From Bacillus pseudomycoides (GTDB lineage: Bacteria; Bacillota; Bacilli; Bacillales; Bacillaceae_G): 64,000 bases of DNA. The DNA lies in the NCBI RefSeq assembly GCF_002551005.1, contig NZ_NVOY01000004.1:1-64000 (forward strand), given 5' to 3'. The notes beneath the pieces are model-generated. The model saw nothing but the letters and a program-made list of their open reading frames with translations. It had not been told where the DNA came from and made no database searches. The position numbers and the translations under genes are program-made. Shown here one piece after another: positions 15,501-23,395 of the stretch; positions within the stretch are counted from its first letter, which is position 1, and every line of letters begins with the position of its first letter.

Positions 15501-16172
15501 ATTAAAAAATGATTGCGCTACGCTTTGTTGATATACCTCGAAAGGTAGCTCATTTTCTTTATGTTTATCAATTTGATTCACAACAAGATAAACGGTTTTG
15601 TTACGCTGTTTTAACTCTTTAACAAACTGTAAATTTACTTCTGATTGTACATGATTGTAATCCATCATATAAAAAATTACATCAGCAAGATGCAATGTCG
15701 ATTCTGTTGCAAGCTGATGGGCATCATCAGTTGAATCAATGCCCGGTGTGTCAACAAGAACAACGTCTTTTGGAAGCGGTGCATCATTGCGATAAATATG
15801 AATACCAATCACTTCATCGCCATTTTTGCAAAGCTCTTTTAATTCTTCTGCTGTATACATACCGTCATACTCGTATTTCTGTCCTGATTTTAAAATAACG
15901 ACAACGCGATTCTGTCCTTTTTCTATCTTTACAACATTCGCGCTCGTTGGAATCGGACTAGTTGGCAACAATTGATTTTTAAATAAATAGTTCATCATTG
16001 TTGATTTTCCAGCAGAGAAATGCCCGCAAAATGCAATCATCAGTTGCTCTTCTTTATACTTACGTATAACTTCAAGCAACTTCTCGCTATATTCTATATC
16101 ACCTTTTTTCTGCCATTCTTCATAAAAACAAACGAGCTTTTGTAAACTGTTTGTTTGCAATGTGTTTGTCAT
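12510..16172 (-). CDS. dynA: DynA, double dynamin-like GTPase
   Basis: The 1220-residue protein carries two dynamin-type GTPase modules fused head to tail, like B. subtilis DynA (YpbR, about 1190 residues). The first P-loop is GHFSAGKST at residues 50-58, with DTPG near 140 and NQID near 199. The second P-loop, GAFSAGKSS, starts near residue 626, with DTPG near 785. Long coiled-coil stretches follow each GTPase. DynA binds and fuses membranes and protects against membrane stress and phage. A leader between the start and the terminator at 16253-16290 separates it from the Fur-controlled peptide gene. The frame is intact over its whole length. Confidence 0.95.
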   Translation of the reverse strand: MTNTLQTNSLQKLVCFYEEWQKKGDIEYSEKLLEVIRKYKEEQLMIAFCGHFSAGKSTMMNYLFKNQLLPTSPIPTSANVVKIEKGQNRVVVILKSGQKYEYDGMYTAEELKELCKNGDEVIGIHIYRNDAPLPKDVVLVDTPGIDSTDDAHQLATESTLHLADVIFYMMDYNHVQSEVNLQFVKELKQRNKTVYLVVNQIDKHKENELPFEVYQQSVAQSFFNWNIEVDGIYYTSLRMQNHSHNELGQLEQRLSSIVKEKDVYVKRGMEREVSYLLQEHFSFLHSQYEKQLEPFQKELASMLSLQDVTAILEQLAEKEKQITNTVPQVKEQFFSGLQNILDNAYLMPFEMRDLANQYLETKLTKFKVGLLFSKGKTEQEKQRRLEAFYEELQKTVETQLDFHMKEYVVSFFKKKELFTEELGNVIHDLNADFTPALLEAIIKQGAGFTGDYLLHYTEDVANELKKRYRREAQNIFEKSLPLLHSKVQANSQNIREEIAQYEAIQKAKDIKLQCMKEYEQYEKYLQDIWHNRFSVPQSIDIEIALQQTKKVTNEKFQLQTQVEVEDELTDDETEPITETKLNIARIIEHVKDAEDVLQQIPALKHVQQEIIEKRKRVEAKQFTVALFGAFSAGKSSFANALLGEKVLPVSPNPTTATINQILPVTDELPHGTVIVQFKSETALFEDLKAVYKLFYREITSLEEALLQIDDVLQYPAPSGKQKTTFSFLRAVQRGYDDVRQCLGEQSHVTLAEFADYVANEEKSCFVEYMELYFDCELTRQGIALVDTPGADSINARHTDVAFQYIKNADAILFVTYYNHVFSRADREFLIQLGRVKDTFALDKMFFLINAADLAQSEEELQTVKGYISDQLLQYGIRNPRLFAISSLFALEEKQGKDISKEAYGILQQSGLAQFEQAFTSFIMRDLMLVSVHSLHGALQNGYKLLANMIESAMQGNEVKEQQRKKYEAEREELLHIISSHSVITEEKSLENEVKELLYYVKQRLFLRYNDVFTEFINPASLRTQGNVKDKLQECMMELIAFLQHDLLQEMRATSLRLEKWINETMRHAQEEVIEQCVTRNEQLVVQTDVTYNYRVLTHENPFPNIEEKQFRRALAHFKSEKNFFEKNDKALMQEEMKQTLEPFVADYVTEEQRLFSNHYKQEWLHKWQLVKTAMMQDVTQYYESLLFALMETIDVSAYEQRKEELSKQLIKIEDELEEKY

Positions 16173-16252
16173 CCCCTCGTGCCCCTTTATTCCATGATGT
16201 ATCCATCTATTATATTACTAAATTTCCAGCATCTTCACAGTAAAAAAATAAA

Positions 16253-16290
16253 AAAATCCTTTTCGTTCTCTATGGAAACGAAAAGGATTT
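16253..16290 (-). terminator. Terminator after the Fur-controlled peptide gene
   Basis: On the minus strand AAATCCTTTTCGTT pairs with AACGAAAAGGATTT and is followed by TTTTATTTTTTTAC, a strong Rho-independent terminator. It starts 18 bases after the stop of the 28-codon ORF. Confidence 0.9.
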
Positions 16291-16307
16291 CTATGTAGTA
16301 TAGTTCA

Positions 16308-16394
16308 TTATTTAGTTGCTCCTACTCGATGTAACACATGCTTTGTTACAACTGCATATAAAACAATTGTTCCTCCTAAAAATGCATATACCAT
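16308..16394 (-). CDS. 28-residue membrane peptide under Fur control
   Basis: This 28-codon frame runs from ATG 16394 to TAA 16308. The peptide starts MVYAFLGGTIVLYAVVTKHV: one hydrophobic segment of about 15 residues followed by a basic tail (KHVLHRVGATK). An AAGGTGTGAT-type binding site precedes it. The unit is complete: promoter, two Fur boxes, ORF and a strong terminator. I know of no named family. A single-pass membrane peptide made during iron starvation, perhaps modulating a transporter or respiratory enzyme, is an inference. Confidence 0.65.
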   Translation of the reverse strand: MVYAFLGGTIVLYAVVTKHVLHRVGATK

Positions 16395-16413
16395 TTTTAT
16401 CACACCTTATCTT

Positions 16414-16430
16414 TTGATAATGATTATCAA
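16414..16430 (-). promoter_or_regulatory. Fur box 1, perfect palindrome
   Basis: TTGATAATGATTATCAA is an exact 8-1-8 inverted repeat and matches the TGATAATNATTATCA core of the Bacillus Fur box at every position. It lies between the -10 box and the start of the 28-codon ORF, where bound Fur would block transcription. Confidence 0.92.
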
Positions 16431-16440
16431 TTTTAAGTAT

Positions 16441-16469
16441 ATTCTATCATTAAAGAGAATGATTATCAA
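16441..16469 (-). promoter_or_regulatory. Promoter with overlapping second Fur box
   Basis: On the minus strand TTGATA (16464-16469) and TAGAAT (16441-16446) are 17 bases apart, a good sigma-A promoter. A second Fur-like half-palindrome (16453-16469, right half ATTATCAA exact and left half with two mismatches) covers the -35 box. Confidence 0.8.
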
Positions 16470-16484
16470 TATATATTTTAAAAA

Positions 16485-16511
16485 GAAAAGCTCCCTTTTA
16501 GAGAGCTTTCA
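16485..16511 (-). terminator. Minus-strand terminator with no assigned upstream gene
   Basis: On the minus strand AAAGCTCTC...GAGCTTT is followed by TCTTTTT. The DUF418 gene beyond it runs the other way, so the terminator serves an unidentified minus-strand transcript from 16512-16660, or it insulates the Fur promoter. Confidence 0.65.
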
Positions 16512-16660
16512 TACTGCCTATTTTAAAGGAGTCGTAGATAGTTGTGCATTCTTATTATAACTCACAGGCGGAATGTTAACAGTTGAAAATTTTGGAAATA
16601 TGTATACCTTCCAATTCATACTGTAATATACTTAAAGAAATATCCATAAGGAGATGAAGT

Positions 16661-17827
16661 ATGAACAGCATTTCACAAAACGAAAGAATTCATTCTATTG
16701 ATATTATACGAGGGATTGCCATCTTCGGTATTTTCCTTGTAAATTGGCCTATGTTAGCTGGAGTCGACTCTCGAGATTTAACAACCGTTTACGAAGGATT
16801 TGATCGGTACATTCGATTATTTTATGATTTGTTTGTCCAAACAAAGTTTTATACAATTTTCTCCTTTTTGTTTGGCCTTGGTTTTTATATTTTTATGAAA
16901 CGCGCTGAAGAAAAGACACCTCGCGCCAAATTATTATTTATACGGCGACTACTTATATTATTCTTATTCGGATTTTTACATTATGTACTACTTTGGGATG
17001 GTGACATTTTACATAACTATGCAATAGCTGGCTTCGTACTACTTTTCTTTTATAAAAGACAACCAAAAACGTTATTAATTTGGGCACTTATTTTATTAAG
17101 TATTTGGGAACTTCTTGTGTTACTTATGAATTTAGCAATTCTGTTCACTCCCCCTGAGACACTTGGTGCTTTTTCTGCTCCTGTCATTCCCTTATTAGAT
17201 TGGAGCTTGCAAGTTCAAGATCGCTTTAGCGTTTTTTACTCAGAAGAAATTAGCGGCTCTCTTATCATGCTACCAGAAACAGTAGGTCTCTTTTTACTCG
17301 GTCTATATGCGGGAAAAAAAGAAATGTTTCGCCGCGTAAACGAGATAGATACAAAGCTAAAGAAATGGCAAATCATTACCTTCTTCGCTACTTTGCCAAC
17401 ATGGGGAATTATTATTACCTACTTTACTATGAACGATCTATACGTACCATTTTCAATGATTGCCTTTATTACGCTAAGCGGAAAGACACTATTCATTTTT
17501 TATATTTTTACACTTATGCGTCTCTTGCAGCATACGAAATGGCAAAACATATTCCGCCCTTTCCAATATGTTGGCCGCATGGCATTAACGAACTATATTT
17601 CACAAACGATTGTCACGTTATTCGTATTTGGATTACTATTTAAAGCAAATATCGTATTCCCACTATGGGGCGGTACACTTTTTTGCATTGGCTTCTATAC
17701 CATTCAAATCTTTATCAGCCGCTGGTGGCTCTCTTATTATCAATACGGACCGCTTGAATATATTTGGCGTCTTGGTACATACGGAAAAAGCATGCCGATA
17801 AAAAAACAAAGCAGTATCTCATCTTGA
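16661..17827 (+). CDS. DUF418 polytopic membrane protein (YeiB-like)
   Basis: This 388-residue protein has about ten transmembrane segments. It opens with RIHSIDIIRGIAIFGIFLVN, the signature of the DUF1624/DUF418 group, and ends with the DUF418 region (FQYVGRMALTNYISQTIV, WWLSYYQYGPLEYIWR). The group resembles acyltransferase-3 type membrane proteins, but the function is not established. The start ATG 16661 has AAGGAGATG upstream. It is a single-gene transcript ending in a terminator shared with pbuX. Confidence 0.88.
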   Translation: MNSISQNERIHSIDIIRGIAIFGIFLVNWPMLAGVDSRDLTTVYEGFDRYIRLFYDLFVQTKFYTIFSFLFGLGFYIFMKRAEEKTPRAKLLFIRRLLILFLFGFLHYVLLWDGDILHNYAIAGFVLLFFYKRQPKTLLIWALILLSIWELLVLLMNLAILFTPPETLGAFSAPVIPLLDWSLQVQDRFSVFYSEEISGSLIMLPETVGLFLLGLYAGKKEMFRRVNEIDTKLKKWQIITFFATLPTWGIIITYFTMNDLYVPFSMIAFITLSGKTLFIFYIFTLMRLLQHTKWQNIFRPFQYVGRMALTNYISQTIVTLFVFGLLFKANIVFPLWGGTLFCIGFYTIQIFISRWWLSYYQYGPLEYIWRLGTYGKSMPIKKQSSISS

Positions 17828-17840
17828 GATACTGCTTTCT
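17808..17840. terminator. Bidirectional terminator between the DUF418 gene and pbuX
   Basis: AGCAGTATCTCA / TGAGATACTGCT forms a 12-base-pair stem containing the stop region of the DUF418 gene. TTTCTCTT follows on the plus strand and TTTGTTTTTTT on the minus strand, so it can serve both convergent genes. Confidence 0.9.
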
Positions 17841-17841
17841 C

Positions 17842-19163
17842 TTACGCTTCTGAAACTGTACTTTGTATTGAAATCTGCTCTTCTTTTACTTTCATTTGCC
17901 TTTGCGGAATCATATTAAACACAATATTTAAAAGTACTGCTGATGCACTTCCTAATACAATCCCGTTATCTGTCAAAATACGAACGCTCTCTGGAAGCTG
18001 TGAGAATAATGTCGGCACAACTGTTACACCAAGCCCCATTCCAACAGAACACGCCACAATTAATAAGTTTTCCTGCTTCGCAAAATTAACGTTGCTTAAC
18101 ATTTTAATACCGTACGCCATAACCATTCCGAACATCGCGAGCATCGCACCGCCTAGTACTGGCTTTGGAATAATTGTTGTTAGTGCTGCAATCTTCGGAA
18201 TAAATCCAAGTACAATGAGCATACCACCGCATGTGTAAATGACAACGCGATTGCGTACACCAGTTAGTTGGACAAGACCGACGTTTTGTGAATACGTCGT
18301 ATACGGAAAGGCGTTAAAAATACCACCTAACACCATTGCGATCCCTTCTGCGCGATATCCCTTCGCTAACTCTTTTTCACCAATCTCTTTGTTGCAAATA
18401 TCAGATAATGCAAAATACACACCTGTTGCTTCAACAATTCCTACGCAAGCAACGAGAATCATTGTAATGACCGGCGTTAATTCAAATGTTGGTGTACCGA
18501 AGTAAAATGGTTGTACGCCATGAAACCAGTCTGCTTGTGCTACAGCTTGTAAACTTACCTTTCCCATCAACGCTGCAATTGCTGTACCAAATAATAAACC
18601 TAATAAGATAGAAATAGAGCGAATGAAACCATCAAAAAAACGGTACATAATGATAATAAATAACAATACTCCGAACGCTAATTCTAAATTGGATACACTA
18701 CCGAAGTCTTTACTTCCTACACCACCAGCCATGTCGTTAATCGCAACTGGAACTAATGTAACTCCAATAACGGTTACAACTGAACCTGTAACGACTGGTG
18801 GAAACAGTTTTACAAGCTTTCCAAACACACGAGCAAATAACACAACGAAAAGTCCTGCTGCAATAATAGAACCGTACACAGCAGATACCCCGTACTGCTT
18901 ACCAATTGCAATCATTGGTCCAACTGCCGTGAAAGTACAGCCTAACACAACTGGAAGTCCAATGCCGAAGAAACGATTCGTTAACGCTTGTAAAATCGTC
19001 GCAATGCCGCACATTAATAAATCAATTGATACTAAATACGTAAGCTCACGCTGATTCAATCCAAGTCCGCCGCCAACAATAAGCGGAACGATAATTGCCC
19101 CGGCATACATCGCTAACATATGTTGAATACCAAGAGACGCAATTTTAAAAGGATGTTGTTTCA

Positions 19164-19164
<1 letters not shown>
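17842..19164 (-). CDS. pbuX: PbuX, xanthine permease
   Basis: The 440-residue, 12 to 14-helix protein is an NCS2-family (xanthine/uracil permease) transporter. Landmarks are HMLAMYAGAIIVPLIVGGGL near the N-terminus and the GIVEATGVYFALSDI region around residue 245. Xanthine is the predicted substrate because the gene overlaps xpt (ATGA) in a two-gene operon behind a guanine riboswitch, as in B. subtilis. It imports xanthine by proton symport; Xpt then converts it to XMP. Confidence 0.93.
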
Positions 19165-19772
<608 letters not shown>

Positions 19773-19780
19773 TTATGCAA

Positions 19781-19838
19781 ATAAAAAACTCCAAAAGCAG
19801 CCTTCACCCAATACAAGTGAGAGACGTGCTTTTGGAGC
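19781..19838 (-). terminator. Terminator of the purine riboswitch
   Basis: On the minus strand CTCCAAAAGCA pairs with TGCTTTTGGAG across a loop of about 30 bases that contains a smaller inner stem, followed by TTTTTTATTT. It lies 24 bases before the xpt start. Confidence 0.9.
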
Positions 19839-19879
19839 TTTGCAAAAAAAGAATGCAACTATAGCAATATATTCGTCCT

Positions 19880-19951
19880 CACTCATAGTCGAAGCATTTA
19901 CGGTGCCTCGGTAGAAACTTGCAGGCCATATCCCTGCGATTATATGAGTGT
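19880..19951 (-). ncRNA. Purine (guanine-type) riboswitch aptamer for xpt-pbuX
   Basis: The conserved three-way-junction blocks are present on the minus strand: ATATAATCGC, GGATATGGCC, AAGTTTCTACC, GGCACCGTAAATG and CGACTAT. The base in GACUAU that selects the ligand is C, which indicates guanine, hypoxanthine or xanthine rather than adenine. High purine should close the downstream terminator and stop xpt-pbuX. Confidence 0.97.
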
Positions 19952-20321
19952 TGCTAACTTATTTATTTTATAGAAGGATTATAACGTACTTTTTTCACTT
20001 TGAAAAGCATCCTCTTAAAAAACACGTACAAAAATCTTTTCTTACCCAATTTCGTTCGACTTTTGTAATCCTTTTCATTCCATAATCATAATCCACAAAT
20101 TTCAAAATCAATGTCCTTAATCATATCGCAAATTCAACATTAACTTCACATTTCCTCATTACAAAATTAGTAATAAATCACGATTTATCAACTTTTCATC
20201 ATAAACATAGTTTTAATTGTATTAATGAACAATTTTTGAAAGCAGCGCTGACGATATAGAAATTATCAGAATTTTTCGTATCATAAAAATGTAAGATTCA
20301 CTTTCTCAGGGAGGGAAAAAC
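19952..20321. other. Divergent control region between xpt and the ba3 oxidase genes
   Basis: No gene is supported. A TATAAT on the minus strand (19978-19983) probably serves xpt. The rest is AT-rich, ending in the GGGAGGG binding site of the subunit IIa gene. I saw no clear CcpA, Fnr or ResD site. Confidence 0.45.
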
Positions 20322-20468
20322 ATGGGCGAACGTAAATTACAACAATCGATGAAGAGAAAACAAAAAGAGAGCTCACTCAAGGGCACATTAATTTTTGTTT
20401 TTTTACTTGGCTTCTTTTTAATCTTCACATGGTTTAGTATATATCAAATTTTTTCAAATCGATTGTAG
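20322..20468 (+). CDS. Cytochrome c oxidase subunit IIa (ba3 type)
   Basis: This 48-codon gene encodes a basic N-terminal tail (MGERKLQQSMKRKQKE) and one transmembrane helix (GTLIFVFLLGFFLIFTWFSI). That is the layout of subunit IIa of ba3-type oxidases, which packs against subunits I and II and supplies a helix that the short subunit II lacks. A GGGAGGG binding site lies 7 bases before the ATG. It starts the oxidase operon, 30 bases ahead of subunit II. Confidence 0.82.
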   Translation: MGERKLQQSMKRKQKESSLKGTLIFVFLLGFFLIFTWFSIYQIFSNRL

Positions 20469-20498
20469 AGTTACTCAGAAACAAGGGGGAGATGGGAT

Positions 20499-20972
20499 AT
20501 GCACTTGCATAAGTACGAAAAAATTCGGCTCATTTTTGGTATCGGTTCATTATTTGTATTTTTAGCTGTAATTGGAGTAAGTGCGTTTTATATGGGAAAC
20601 CAGCCGCCTAGTTGCTTAACGACAATCGATCCAGAAAAAGTAAATGCGACTGCTCCCTTTGATCATCCTGGTGTAAAGCAGGTTGGGAAAGATCATTATC
20701 AAGTAACAATTGTCTCACAAGCGTTTTCCTTTACACCAAGTGTTATTAAAGTGCCAAAAGGGGCCAAAGTTGATTTTATTGTCGCAACGAAAGATGTTGT
20801 ACATGGCTTTGAAATCGCGGAAACAAATGTGAATATGATGATTGAGCCTGGCTATGTGAGCACAGCTTCTCAAGTGTTTCGCAAAGCTGGTGAGTATTTA
20901 ATCGTATGTAATGAATATTGCGGAACAGGCCATCATATGATGAGCGCGAAAGTAGAGGTGACTGACAAATGA
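20499..20972 (+). CDS. ba3-type cytochrome c oxidase subunit II (CuA)
   Basis: The 157-residue protein has one N-terminal membrane helix (about residues 11-32) and an outward-facing cupredoxin domain. The CuA ligands are all present: H102 (VHGFEI), then C137, E139, C141, H145 and M148 in CNEYCGTGHHMM. It accepts electrons from cytochrome c and passes them to subunit I. The single helix is typical of ba3 enzymes, with subunit IIa completing the pair. The stop overlaps the ATG of subunit I by four bases. Confidence 0.93.
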   Translation: MHLHKYEKIRLIFGIGSLFVFLAVIGVSAFYMGNQPPSCLTTIDPEKVNATAPFDHPGVKQVGKDHYQVTIVSQAFSFTPSVIKVPKGAKVDFIVATKDVVHGFEIAETNVNMMIEPGYVSTASQVFRKAGEYLIVCNEYCGTGHHMMSAKVEVTDK

Positions 20973-22528
20973 TCGCATTGCAAGAGAAAATGAGGACACG
21001 GGATGCAAAATTAGCAATGGCTCATATACATGTTGCATTTATCGCTCTATTCTTAGGCGGAGTATGCGGGCTACTGCAAGTACTTGTCCGATCCGGAAAA
21101 TTTAGTCTTCCAGCTGGAATTGGTTATTATCAAGTGTTAACAACGCACGGCGTATTACTAGGGCTCGTATTAACAACGTTTTTTATTATCGGCTTTTTAT
21201 TTGCTTGTATGAGCAAAACAACTGGCACTCTTTCAAAAGGAGTGCGCAGGGTAGGTTGGATTGTTTTTTGGCTTATGACAATTGGGACCGCTATTACTGC
21301 TGTTTTTATACTATTAAATAAAGCTACCGTTCTCTATACATTTTATGCTCCGTTAAAAGCTCATCCTGGTTTTTACATCGGTCTTACTCTCGTTATTGTC
21401 GGCAGTTGGTTTAGCGGCTTTGCAATGTTCGCTCACTATCGCACATGGAAGAAACACAATAAAGGAAAAGTTGGTCCATTACTGAGCTTCATGGCTGTTA
21501 TTACAATGCTACTTTGGCTCGTTGCAACGATTGGCGTTGCTGCTGCAGCACTCGTACAATTCATTCCTTGGAGCTTAGGTATCGTGGATAAAATTGATGT
21601 TCTTATCAGTAGAACATTATTCTGGTACTTTGGCCACCCGCTCGTTTATTTTTGGCTTCTCCCTGCTTATATGGCCTGGTATGTCATTATTCCACAAGTT
21701 ATTGGTGGAATAATTTTTAGTGATTCTCTCGCTCGTTTATCATTTATTTTGTTCTTATTGTTTTCCGTTCCAGTTGGATTTCACCACCAATTAACAGAAC
21801 CTGGAATCGATCCAGGATGGAAATACTTACAAGTTATTTTAACATTTATGGTTATTATCCCTTCATTAATGACTGCATTCTCTCTATTTGCACCGTTCGT
21901 TAGAATGCTTATGTTTATCCCAGCAGGAGCAGGCGGACTTGTGAATGCAAGTCATCAATTAAATCAAGTAGTCCACAATACAATCTGGATAACAGGACAT
22001 TTTCATTTAACATTAGCTACATCTGTTGTACTAATATTCTTTGGAATCGGCTATTGGCTAATACCTCACTTAACAGGACGTGTTATGACAAAAGAAATGA
22101 ATCGCCTTGCGATGATTCAGACTTGTGTATGGGCACTTGGAATGGTTTTCATGTCTGCTGGAATGCACTTCGCTGGATTATTAGGAGCTCCGCGCCGCTC
22201 TTCTTTTTCCACATACGGTAATGCACCACAAGCAGTTGAATGGATACCATATCAAATTGCCCAAGCAGTCGGCGGCACGATTTTATTTGTCGGAATCATT
22301 TTAGCTATCATTATTTTCCTAGACCTTGCTTTCTTCGCACCAAAAGGCCATACTGATTTTCCAGTTGCAGAAGTATCTGATGCGTCTGATCAACCTCCAC
22401 TGGTCTTTGAGAACTGGAAACTATGGCTTGGCATTACAGCACTACTTATTTTATTCGCATACACGGTTCCATTTATAGATATGATCCAAAATGCCCCGCC
22501 TGGTTCGAAAGGGTTTAAATTGTGGTAA
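20969..22528 (+). CDS. ba3-type cytochrome c oxidase subunit I
   Basis: The 519-residue protein with about 13 membrane helices is the heme-copper subunit. LTTHGVLLGLV gives a low-spin heme histidine. WYFGHPLVYFWLLPAY has the CuB histidine and the cross-linked tyrosine (HPLVY), GFHHQL the other two CuB histidines, and ITGHFHLTLA the two axial heme histidines. It reduces O2 to water and pumps protons with the low H+/e ratio and high oxygen affinity known for B-type oxidases. A terminator follows the gene, and no assembly factor is linked. Confidence 0.93.
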   Translation: MIALQEKMRTRDAKLAMAHIHVAFIALFLGGVCGLLQVLVRSGKFSLPAGIGYYQVLTTHGVLLGLVLTTFFIIGFLFACMSKTTGTLSKGVRRVGWIVFWLMTIGTAITAVFILLNKATVLYTFYAPLKAHPGFYIGLTLVIVGSWFSGFAMFAHYRTWKKHNKGKVGPLLSFMAVITMLLWLVATIGVAAAALVQFIPWSLGIVDKIDVLISRTLFWYFGHPLVYFWLLPAYMAWYVIIPQVIGGIIFSDSLARLSFILFLLFSVPVGFHHQLTEPGIDPGWKYLQVILTFMVIIPSLMTAFSLFAPFVRMLMFIPAGAGGLVNASHQLNQVVHNTIWITGHFHLTLATSVVLIFFGIGYWLIPHLTGRVMTKEMNRLAMIQTCVWALGMVFMSAGMHFAGLLGAPRRSSFSTYGNAPQAVEWIPYQIAQAVGGTILFVGIILAIIIFLDLAFFAPKGHTDFPVAEVSDASDQPPLVFENWKLWLGITALLILFAYTVPFIDMIQNAPPGSKGFKLW

Positions 22529-22532
22529 GTAA

Positions 22533-22562
22533 AAAGCAGAGGGAGCCCCTCTGCTTCATTTC
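22533..22562 (+). terminator. Terminator of the ba3 oxidase operon
   Basis: AAGCAGAGGG / CCCTCTGCTT forms a GC-rich stem with loop AGC just after the subunit I stop, followed by CATTTC, a weak U-tract. Confidence 0.75.
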
Positions 22563-22646
22563 AAATATAGCTATTAAATCCATGCACCTGCAGGCTTAAA
22601 TCGAATACAACATTAAAAAAAACTCAAAGCGACCACCATTTGTCTT

Positions 22647-23060
22647 TTAAGCAAATGTACCAACCGCTTCAAATCCTGCCTTCTTATATATTTTAATTGC
22701 CCTTTCATTAAATGTCGCGACTGATAGCGTCATATATTTAGGATTATATTTCTTTTCACTAAAGGCTAACCCAGCCTTTACAAATTTTAATCCAAGACCA
22801 TTTCCTGTTATATCAGGCCTCACCCCTAATCCAATGTCCACTGTTTGATTGTCTATTCTATGAAAACTAAAAAAGCCAACCAGCATTTTGTTTTCCTGAA
22901 CTACAAATGTAGTGTCTCCTCTCATTGCATCGTTTAAAAACTCTTCTAAATCTTCCATGTCTGCTTCCATATCGTAAAAAGAATATTCCCCTTCATAATG
23001 CCAGTTATATGCGATTTCCCTTGCTTCCTCTTGTGTCATCACTTTAAAGATATACCCCAC
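22647..23060 (-). CDS. GNAT-family N-acetyltransferase (RimI-like)
   Basis: This 137-residue protein fits the GNAT fold: DIGLGVRPDITGNGLGLKFV contains the acetyl-CoA loop (TGNGLG), and the C-terminal strand ATFNERAIKIYKKAGF is typical. The acceptor is unknown. It starts with GTG 23060, which has AGGAGG 9 bases upstream. It stands alone between two terminator-like structures and next to a composite repeat. Confidence 0.85.
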   Translation of the reverse strand: MGYIFKVMTQEEAREIAYNWHYEGEYSFYDMEADMEDLEEFLNDAMRGDTTFVVQENKMLVGFFSFHRIDNQTVDIGLGVRPDITGNGLGLKFVKAGLAFSEKKYNPKYMTLSVATFNERAIKIYKKAGFEAVGTFA

Positions 23061-23081
23061 TGCTTATCCTCCTAGTTCACA

Positions 23082-23112
23082 AAAAGGAGCTGCAACGAAG
23101 CAGCTCCTTTTC
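23082..23112 (-). terminator. Terminator between ypwA with its repeat and the GNAT gene
   Basis: AAAAGGAGCTGC and GCAGCTCCTTTT form a 12-base-pair stem with a 6-base loop. T-tracts lie on both sides, so it can stop transcription coming from ypwA on the minus strand. Confidence 0.8.
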
Positions 23113-23118
23113 CTTTTT

Positions 23119-23395
23119 ATCCCGCTATTCGCGGGCAGTAATACTCCCACCTCAAAATTCGGTAAAGCATTGTCCAGCTCTAGCGGCTAGAATCTCCGGT
23201 CGTTTCGCCCCCTCGGACGAGGCAAAAAGCGCCTCTCTGTCGGGGGCTCCAACGTCCTGCGATTCTGAGCGAGCCGCTTCCGCTTTTCTTAAGAAGTTAG
23301 GTGGAAGGTAAACTGCCCGTAAAAGCCCGATTGGTTCAACTAATAATAAGTGGGGGATGAAGAACCTCCCCACTTATTAAAGTTTCACTTTATAA
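23119..23395. repeat. Composite repeat, copy A (outer unit with inner insert)
   Basis: The outer unit starts TTATCCCGCTATTCGCGGGC and ends with a hairpin of about 34 bases followed by AAGTTTCACTTTATA, which reaches into the stop codon of ypwA. Its middle is interrupted by a GC-rich inner unit (23167-23290). Related copies lie at 31633, 58114, 58938 and 59042. There is no coding frame of note. The end hairpin probably also acts as a ypwA terminator. Confidence 0.8.
23167..23290. repeat. Inner GC-rich repeat, copy A
   Basis: This unit of about 124 bp is near-identical to 31686-31808, differing at only a few positions. It is much richer in GC than the surrounding sequence. Its ends are partly inverted, with AGCGGCTAGAATC on the left answered by GATTCT and AGCCGCT on the right, so it can fold into a long hairpin. 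Confidence 0.85.

Noticed and set aside
23152-23373. A 73-codon minus-strand frame within composite repeat copy A
   Set aside because: Created by the GC-rich inner repeat, which is noncoding in copy B as well; no binding site.
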